Assembly (NCBI RefSeq): GCF_015234515.1
Contig: NZ_JADGMY010000006.1
Location: 1-51,247, forward strand
Source: Cellulomonas sp.
Lineage (GTDB): Bacteria; Actinomycetota; Actinomycetes; Actinomycetales; Cellulomonadaceae
Length of the DNA: 51,247 nucleotides
Direction of reading: 5' to 3'
This document shows, in pieces, positions 44,495 to 51,247 of the stretch. The notes beneath the pieces were generated by a model, which searched no databases, was not told the origin of the DNA, and was given only the letters and a program-made list of their open reading frames with translations. Position numbers and translations under genes: made by a program. Each line of letters begins with the position of its first letter. Positions within the stretch are counted from its first letter, which is position 1.

Positions 44495-45450
44495 CGGCCG
44501 TCCTCCTCGTCGTGCGTCGGGGCGTCGGTCGCAGGGTCCTGCGGCGCGGCGTCAGGACGAGGCACGACCACCCCGCCGGTGACGGCTCCGTCCGGTCCGC
44601 CCAGGTACTCGTCGTCGGACGTGAACGTGCCCGCCCCGACGGCCCAGCCGCCGGCCAGCACCCGGTCGATGCGTGCGGCGTACTCGCGCGCGTCGGCCTC
44701 CTGCCCCCGGACGCGCAGCACGCGGGGCACCGAGCTCTCGAGCGGTGTGCCGTCCGGCAGGAGCGCGGGGACGTCCATGGCGTTGTGCCGGGCGTACACG
44801 CCGGGGGCCGGCAGCGACACCGGGTGCCCGCCGTCCCGCAGCCGGCGCTCGGCACGCTCCCGCTGGCCGACCTTGGGCGCGAGGCGGCCCCGGTGCGTCA
44901 TCACGAGCGCACCGAGCGCGGCGACCACGAGCAGCGCACCGACGACCTCCACGGCCAGCACGTGCTGCCCGAAGATCACGCGCGCGACGGCCTCGGGGTT
45001 GGACGGCGCGTTCGCCGTGCCCAGCCCGGTGGGCGGTCCGTAGGTCGCGCGCCCGACGACGCCGGCGAGGACGACACCCAGTCCCAGCCCGGCCATGACG
45101 CCGATCCAGCGCTGCCCGCGGATGGTCTCGACGAGCGAGTCCGACCGGTCGACGCCGACGAGCATGAGGACGAACAGGAAGAGCATCATCACGGCACCCG
45201 TGTACACGACCACCTGCACGACACCGAGGAACTCGGCGCCCTGGGCGACGTACATGAACGCCAGCGAGATCATGATGAAGATGACGGCCAGCGCCGCGTG
45301 GACCGCCTTGCGGGCCAGGAGCAGCCCCAGCGCGGCGAGCACCATGAGCGGGCCGAGGGTCCAGAACAGCACGGCCTCGGCCGTGCTCGTCTGGCCGCTC
45401 TCGGTCAGCGCGCCGGCAGCCGCCGGCAGCGCGGTGGACAGCAGGTTCAC
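44491..45450 (-). CDS. nuoJ: NADH-quinone oxidoreductase subunit J with long C-terminal tail
   Basis: 319 residues against 184 in E. coli. The first about 185 hold five membrane helices ([58 protein letters not shown]). The remaining about 130 are hydrophilic, with a conserved-looking [17 protein letters not shown] and an acidic end; their role is unknown. The GTG at 45450 overlaps nuoI (GTGA). Confidence 0.94.
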   Translation of the reverse strand: MNLLSTALPAAAGALTESGQTSTAEAVLFWTLGPLMVLAALGLLLARKAVHAALAVIFIMISLAFMYVAQGAEFLGVVQVVVYTGAVMMLFLFVLMLVGVDRSDSLVETIRGQRWIGVMAGLGLGVVLAGVVGRATYGPPTGLGTANAPSNPEAVARVIFGQHVLAVEVVGALLVVAALGALVMTHRGRLAPKVGQRERAERRLRDGGHPVSLPAPGVYARHNAMDVPALLPDGTPLESSVPRVLRVRGQEADAREYAARIDRVLAGGWAVGAGTFTSDDEYLGGPDGAVTGGVVVPRPDAAPQDPATDAPTHDEEDGR

Positions 45451-46256
45451 CTGGCACCCCCCTGGCGGTGCGCGCCCGCCGTGATCGCGCGCTGCGCGAG
45501 GCGCGTCTCGCCGAGGTCGGGGACCTTCGCGCCCTTCGCGGCGTTCTCCGGCAGCGTCGGGTCGTCCGGACGGTGCTCGGCGACCCAGGCGACCTGGTCG
45601 TCGGTGACGCCCGTGACCTGACCCCGGTAGTAGTCCGTGTCGGACGTGCCCTCGACCATCGGGTGCGGCGCGGCGAGCTGACCCGAGCGCAGCGGCGCGA
45701 GCAGGTCCTGCTTCTCCCAGATCATCCCCGGACGCGTCGGGCCCGCGAGCTCGTACTCGTTGGTCATCGTCAGCGCGCGCGTGGGGCACGCCTCGATGCA
45801 CAGGCCGCAGAAGATGCAGCGCAGGTAGTTGATCTGGTAGACGCGGCCGTACCGCTCCCCCGGCGAGAACTGCGCGTCGGGGGTGTTGTCGCCGCCCTCC
45901 ACGTAGATCGCGTCGGCGGGGCACGCCCAGGCGCACAGCTCGCAGCCGATGCACTTCTCGAGCCCGTCGGCGTAGCGGTTGAGCTGGTGGCGGCCGTGGT
46001 ACCGCGGCTTGGTCGGCACCTGCTCGCGCGGGTACTGCTCGGTCACCGTCGGCTTGAACATGTTCGCGAACGTCACGCCGAAGCCGGCGACGGGCGCGAG
46101 CAGCTCGCTCAGGCCCGAGCGCTTCTCGATGAGCGACTCGTAGGCGGCGGGACGGTCGACCTCGCCCCGGTTCGGTGCCGCGCGCCGCACCTCACGACCG
46201 GGTGCGCCGGGCGCGGGCGCGCCCGACGCGGGCTTCTTCTTGCGCTGCTCAGCCAC
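45447..46256 (-). CDS. nuoI: NADH-quinone oxidoreductase subunit I
   Basis: 269 residues, the electron-transfer subunit with two [4Fe-4S] clusters (N6a, N6b): [12 protein letters not shown] and [12 protein letters not shown]. It hands electrons from NuoG towards N2 and quinone. The N-terminal about 60 residues (lysine/proline/alanine-rich) and the C-terminal about 90 exceed E. coli NuoI (180); both are polar. GTG at 46256, overlapping the nuoH stop by 8 nt. Confidence 0.96.
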   Translation of the reverse strand: MAEQRKKKPASGAPAPGAPGREVRRAAPNRGEVDRPAAYESLIEKRSGLSELLAPVAGFGVTFANMFKPTVTEQYPREQVPTKPRYHGRHQLNRYADGLEKCIGCELCAWACPADAIYVEGGDNTPDAQFSPGERYGRVYQINYLRCIFCGLCIEACPTRALTMTNEYELAGPTRPGMIWEKQDLLAPLRSGQLAAPHPMVEGTSDTDYYRGQVTGVTDDQVAWVAEHRPDDPTLPENAAKGAKVPDLGETRLAQRAITAGAHRQGGAR

Positions 46257-47625
46257 CGCGCACCTCCAACGGGGTCTCGGGTCCGGACGGGTCGGTCGGC
46301 TGCGTCGCTGCGAGGCGGCGCTGCGCGCGCGGGGACGGCGGCAGGACCTGCCCCGGCAGGGGTGGCACCGGGTAGCCGTTCTCGAACGGGTCGAACTCCT
46401 GCGGGCCGGGCGGCTCGGGCGTCGGCTCCGGCTTCTTCTCCGGCACGAGGAACGAGGCCACCAGCCCGACCACGACGAGACCGGCGAGGAAGAAGAGCAG
46501 CGTGCGCAGGTCCACGTCCCACAGCTGACGCGCGGCCTGGACGAAGGTCACGCACACGACCCACCCGAGCGCGGCCGGGATGAGGACCTTCCAGCCGATC
46601 TTCATGAACTGGTCGTAGCGGAACCGCAGCACCGAGCCCCGGATCCACACGAACATGAACATGAACAGCCAGACCTTGGCGACGAACCACAGCACCGGCC
46701 ACCAGCCGGTGTTGAACATGCCGTCGTTGATGGCCGAGATCGGCCACGGGGCGCGCCAGCCGCCGAAGAACAGCGTGGTCGCGACCGCCGAGACGTTGAG
46801 CATGTTGATGTACTCGGCGAGGAAGAACCAGGCGAACTTCATCGACGAGTACTCGGTGGTGTAGCCACCGACGAGCTCACCCTCCGCCTCCGGCAGGTCG
46901 AACGGCAGCCGGTTCGTCTCACCGACCATCGAGATGAGGTAGATGACGAACGCGGGCAGCAGCGGCAGGAACCACCAGACCTGCGTCTGGGAGTCGACGA
47001 TCTGGGACGTCGACATCGACCCGGCCATGATGAACACGCTCACCAGGGACAGGCCCATCGCGAGCTCGTACGAGATGACCTGGGCGGTGGAACGCACGCC
47101 GCCGAGCAGCGGGTAGGTCGAGTTGGACGACCAGCCGCCGAGCACGATGCCGTACACCCCGACCGCGGCGCACGCCAGGATGTACAGCACCGCGACGGAG
47201 AAGTCGGTGAGCTGCAGCGGCGTGACGACCCCGAAGATGCTGACCTCGGGCCCGAACGGGATCACGGCGAAGACCAGCAGCGAGCACAGCACCGCGATCA
47301 TCGGGGCCAGGATGTAGACGAGCTTGTCCGCCGCCTTGACGGTGACGTCCTCCTTGACGAGGAGCTTCATCGCGTCGGCGAGCGACTGCAGCAGGCCGAG
47401 GGGTCCGTGCACGTTGGGTCCGGGCCGCAGCTGCATGCGACCCACGACGCGGCGCTCGAACCAGATCGCGATGAGGACGCTGGTCAGCAGGAAGACGATG
47501 ATCGCGACGGCCTTGAGCAGCCAGACCCAGAAGACGTCCTGGCTGAAGTCCGCGACGACCGGGGCGACCGCCCCGTCGCCGACCGCGGTCGGCAGCGCGC
47601 CCAGCGCCGTGCCCAGCACGCTCAT
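46249..47625 (-). CDS. nuoH: NADH-quinone oxidoreductase subunit H
   Basis: 458 residues, eight-helix membrane subunit at the quinone tunnel. [56 protein letters not shown] (E-rich quinone loop) and [20 protein letters not shown] are intact. A Pro/Glu-rich C-terminal extension of about 70 residues follows the last helix, longer than E. coli NuoH (325). The ATG at 47625 overlaps the nuoG stop (ATGA). Confidence 0.96.
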   Translation of the reverse strand: MSVLGTALGALPTAVGDGAVAPVVADFSQDVFWVWLLKAVAIIVFLLTSVLIAIWFERRVVGRMQLRPGPNVHGPLGLLQSLADAMKLLVKEDVTVKAADKLVYILAPMIAVLCSLLVFAVIPFGPEVSIFGVVTPLQLTDFSVAVLYILACAAVGVYGIVLGGWSSNSTYPLLGGVRSTAQVISYELAMGLSLVSVFIMAGSMSTSQIVDSQTQVWWFLPLLPAFVIYLISMVGETNRLPFDLPEAEGELVGGYTTEYSSMKFAWFFLAEYINMLNVSAVATTLFFGGWRAPWPISAINDGMFNTGWWPVLWFVAKVWLFMFMFVWIRGSVLRFRYDQFMKIGWKVLIPAALGWVVCVTFVQAARQLWDVDLRTLLFFLAGLVVVGLVASFLVPEKKPEPTPEPPGPQEFDPFENGYPVPPLPGQVLPPSPRAQRRLAATQPTDPSGPETPLEVRGG

Positions 47626-50272
47626 GCCCGCTCCTCCTCGTCCACGCGGACGCCGGCGACGGCCTCCGCAGCGTCCCCGGTGAGCCCGGAGTCCGCATGT
47701 GCCGTGATGCCGGGAGCGTCGCTGCGACCCGCCGGAGCGAGCGCGACGACCGTGCCGCCGACCGCTCCGAGCACGTCGCGCACCGCGGCGCCACGCGGGT
47801 TCGTCGCGAGCCACACGACGTGGTCCGCCATCTCCATGACCTGCACGGGGGCCGTGATCGTGCCGCGGTCCGTGCTGACCGCGACCTCGTCGCCGTCGGC
47901 GACACCCGCGGCCTGCGCCGTCACCGGCGAGACGCGGGCGACCGGCTGCTTCGCGGTGCCGGCCAGGTACGGCTCGCCGTCCTGCAGGCGTCCGGCGTCC
48001 AGGAGCTGGTGCCACGTCGCGAGCACCGCGTGGCCCGGAGGCACGGCGGGCGGCTCGTCCGAGACCGTCGCGGGCCGCTCGACCCGGGCACCGTCCCAGC
48101 CACCGAGCTGGTCGAGCTCGGCGTGCACGTCCGCCAGCGTCAGCAGGCCCAGGTCGGCCCCGAGCGCGTCGGCGAGCCGGTCGAGCACGCGGAAGTCCGA
48201 CAGCTGCGTGGTCGTCAGCACCTGCGCGAACGGGCGCGGACGCCCCTCCCACGTCACGAACGTCCCGGCCTTCTCGACCGGAGGCGCCACGGGAAGCACG
48301 ACGTCCGCGAGGTCGGTGACCTCGCTGCGCCGCACCTCCAGCGAGACCAGGAACGGCACCGCGGCCAGCGCGGCACGTGCCAGCACCGGGTCGCTGTGGT
48401 CGGCAGGGTCCACGCCACCGACGAGGAGCGCACCGAGCTGCCCGGCGGCCGCAGCCGCGAGGATCTCGTCCGCGCTGCGCCCCGGTGCGGCCGGCAGGTC
48501 GTCGACGCCCCACACGGCGGCGACGTCCACGCGCGCCGACGCGTCGCTCACCGGGCGACCGCCCGGCAGCAGCGTCGGCAGCGTGCCCGCCTCGACCGCG
48601 CCGCGCTCACCGGCGCGCCGTGGGATCCACGCGACGCGGGCGCCCGTGCGCTCCGCGAGCCGCAGCACGGCGGTCAGGGCGCCGGGCACCGTCGCGGCAC
48701 GCTCGCCCACGAGGATGACCGCGCCGTCGGCGGCCAACGCCTCGGCGGTGGTGCCGAGCACGTCGGCCGCGCCCGTCGTGATCGCGTCGAGCACCTCGGG
48801 CTCCGTGCCCGGGGCGGCCGGCAGCAGCGTGCCGTCGAGCCGCTCGAGGCCGCGGCTCGCGAGAGCGGCGAGCGAGAACACCCGCGTGCGACCGGCGACG
48901 ACGGAGGCGCGCAGGCGCAGGAAGAGGATGCCGCCCTCCTCCTCGGGCTCGTACCCGACGCACAGCACGGCCGGTGCGGCGACCAGGTCGCCGAACGTCA
49001 CCTGCAGCGTGCGACCGGCGACGTGGTGCCCGAGGAACGTCTCCTCCTCCGCGGAGTGGGGACGCGCCCGGTGGTCGATGTCGTTGGTGCCCAGGACGGT
49101 GCGCGCGAGCTTGGAGTACGCGTACGCGTCCTCGAGCGTGACGCGGCCGCCGGGGAGCACGCCGACGGTGGCACCCCGCAGCCCGGCCGCGGCGGTGTCG
49201 AGCGCCTCGGTCCACGAGCACGGCTCGAGCTCGCTGCGCGTGCCGTCCGCCAGCCGCCGACGCACCATCGGCGTCGTGACGCGGTCCGGTGCGGACTGCC
49301 AGTGGAACGCGAACCGGTCCTTGTCGCTGATCCACTCCTGGTTGACCGCCGGGTCGTCGCCCGCGAGACGCCGCAGGACGACGCCGCGCCGGTGGTCGAC
49401 GCGGATCGCGGACCCGTTGGCGTCGTGCTCCGCGATCGAGGCTGCCGACACGAGGTCGAACGGGCGGGCACGGAACCGGTAGGCGGCGGACGTGAGCGCA
49501 CCGACCGGGCAGATCTGCACGGTGTTGCCGGAGAAGTACGACGCGAACGGCCGGCCGCTGGTGTCGAGCGTCGACGCCCCGACCGGGGTGTCGCCCGTGA
49601 AGCCGAGCACCTCGGTGTCGAACGTGCCGATCTGCTGCGCGGCGCCACGCTTCTGCAGGTCGATCCACACGTCGCCCGCGATCTCCTCGGAGAACCGCGT
49701 GCACCGCTGGCACAGGACGCACCGCTCGCGGTCGAGCAGGACCTGCGTCGAGACCGCGATCGGCTTGGGGAACGTGCGCTTGACGTCGACGAACCGGGTC
49801 GCGGCGCGTCCGTTGCTCATCGCCTGGTTCTGCAGGGGGCACTCGCCACCCTTGTCGCAGACCGGGCAGTCGAGCGGGTGGTTGATGAGCAGCAGCTCCA
49901 TGACGCCGTGCTGGGCCTTGTCCGCCTCGGGCGACGTGTGCTGCGTCTTGACCTGCATGCCCGGCGTGGCCTGCAGCGTGCAGGAGGCCTGGGGCTTCGG
50001 CATCTTCGCCAGGTTGCCGTCGCGGCCGGGAGCCCACACCTCGACGAGGCACTGGCGGCACGCGCCGGCGGGTGCCAGCAGCGGGTGGTCGCAGAAGCGC
50101 GGGATCTGGATGCCCAGCTGCTCGGCGGCGCGGATGACGAGCGTGCCCTTCGGCACGGTCGTCTCGATCCCGTCGACGCTGAACGTGACGGTGTCCGACG
50201 GCTCCGCGGGCGTGGCCGGCGGTGCGGCCGGCACCAGCGGCGTGGTGGGCGTTCCCCTCGGGGTCGTGATGG

Positions 50273-50276
<4 letters not shown>
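47622..50276 (-). CDS. nuoG: NADH-quinone oxidoreductase subunit G lacking N7 cysteines
   Basis: 884 residues. N-terminal [2Fe-2S] domain with C62, C73, C76, C99 (N1b); N5 ligands H133, C137, C140, C146 ([15 protein letters not shown]); N4 set in [13 protein letters not shown] and ICPVGALT. The following molybdopterin-oxidoreductase-like domain keeps the fold and [16 protein letters not shown], but the extra N7 cluster cysteines known in E. coli, Thermus and mycobacterial NuoG are all replaced: the segment reads [10 protein letters not shown] and later EWISDKDRF. Electron flow NuoF to NuoI does not need N7. A 28-residue Pro/Thr tail precedes the domain. The ATG at 50276 overlaps the nuoF stop. 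Confidence 0.96.

Positions 50277-51247
<971 letters not shown>

Overview
The window is GC-rich actinobacterial chromosome, most likely from Cellulomonas or another member of the Micrococcales. That placement is an inference from the protein sequences, the very high GC with GTG/TTG starts, and gene orders shared with other actinobacteria (tRNA-Trp-secE-nusG-rplK-rplA; tRNA-Thr, tRNA-Met, rpmG, hadA, hadB; a polyprenyl synthase near htpX and yajQ). Both ends cut a gene: rpoB runs off the left edge and nuoF off the right edge.

Left part (1-14,430): this is the transcription/translation core. Reading leftwards are tRNA-Trp, secE, nusG, rplK and rplA, then (after an insertion) rplJ and rplL behind an L10-type leader, then rpoB with its own promoter. 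Two small membrane-protein genes lie between rplL and rpoB. A four-gene accessory cassette (4,733-10,010) splits rplKA from rplJL. It encodes a TPR-CHAT caspase-like protease, a divergent cytosolic subtilisin-like (S8) protease, an ECF-type sigma factor and an unrecognised small protein overlapping the sigma gene. This is the most interesting system in the window: it looks like an intracellular two-protease signalling or defence module with its own transcription factor. An aspartate-family aminotransferase follows.

Middle part (14,500-29,900): an ABC-2 type exporter (ATPase and permease) is joined to a NarL-type two-component pair, followed by an EnvZ/OmpR-type pair and an adenosine deaminase. 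Convergent to these are a secreted tripeptidyl-aminopeptidase-like hydrolase, murB, and a tandem pair of MFS exporters. A LacI-type regulator is divergent from the exporters, with a perfect 16-bp palindrome between them as its probable operator. Its only plausible start is a CTG behind a good ribosome-binding site. Two MaoC-type dehydratase subunits (hadB, hadA) and rpmG follow.

Right part (29,900-51,247): genes for tRNA-Met, tRNA-Thr and tRNA-Tyr, a small lipoprotein, yajQ, htpX, a ferredoxin-NADP reductase (fprA), rarD, an RDD-FHA membrane protein with a PP2C phosphatase, and a polyprenyl diphosphate synthase. Then comes the proton-pumping NADH dehydrogenase operon, transcribed leftwards as nuoF-G-H-I-J-K-L-M-N, mostly with 4-nt start/stop overlaps. 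The polyprenyl synthase directly after it fits menaquinone supply to the respiratory chain.

A recurring small-scale signal is a -10-like hexamer at exactly -12 to -7 from the start codon in several genes (7348, 14526, 18287, 24810, 34447, 38823). It suggests leaderless transcripts and was used here to choose starts. Nothing in the window looks like an insertion sequence, integrase, CRISPR array or replication origin.
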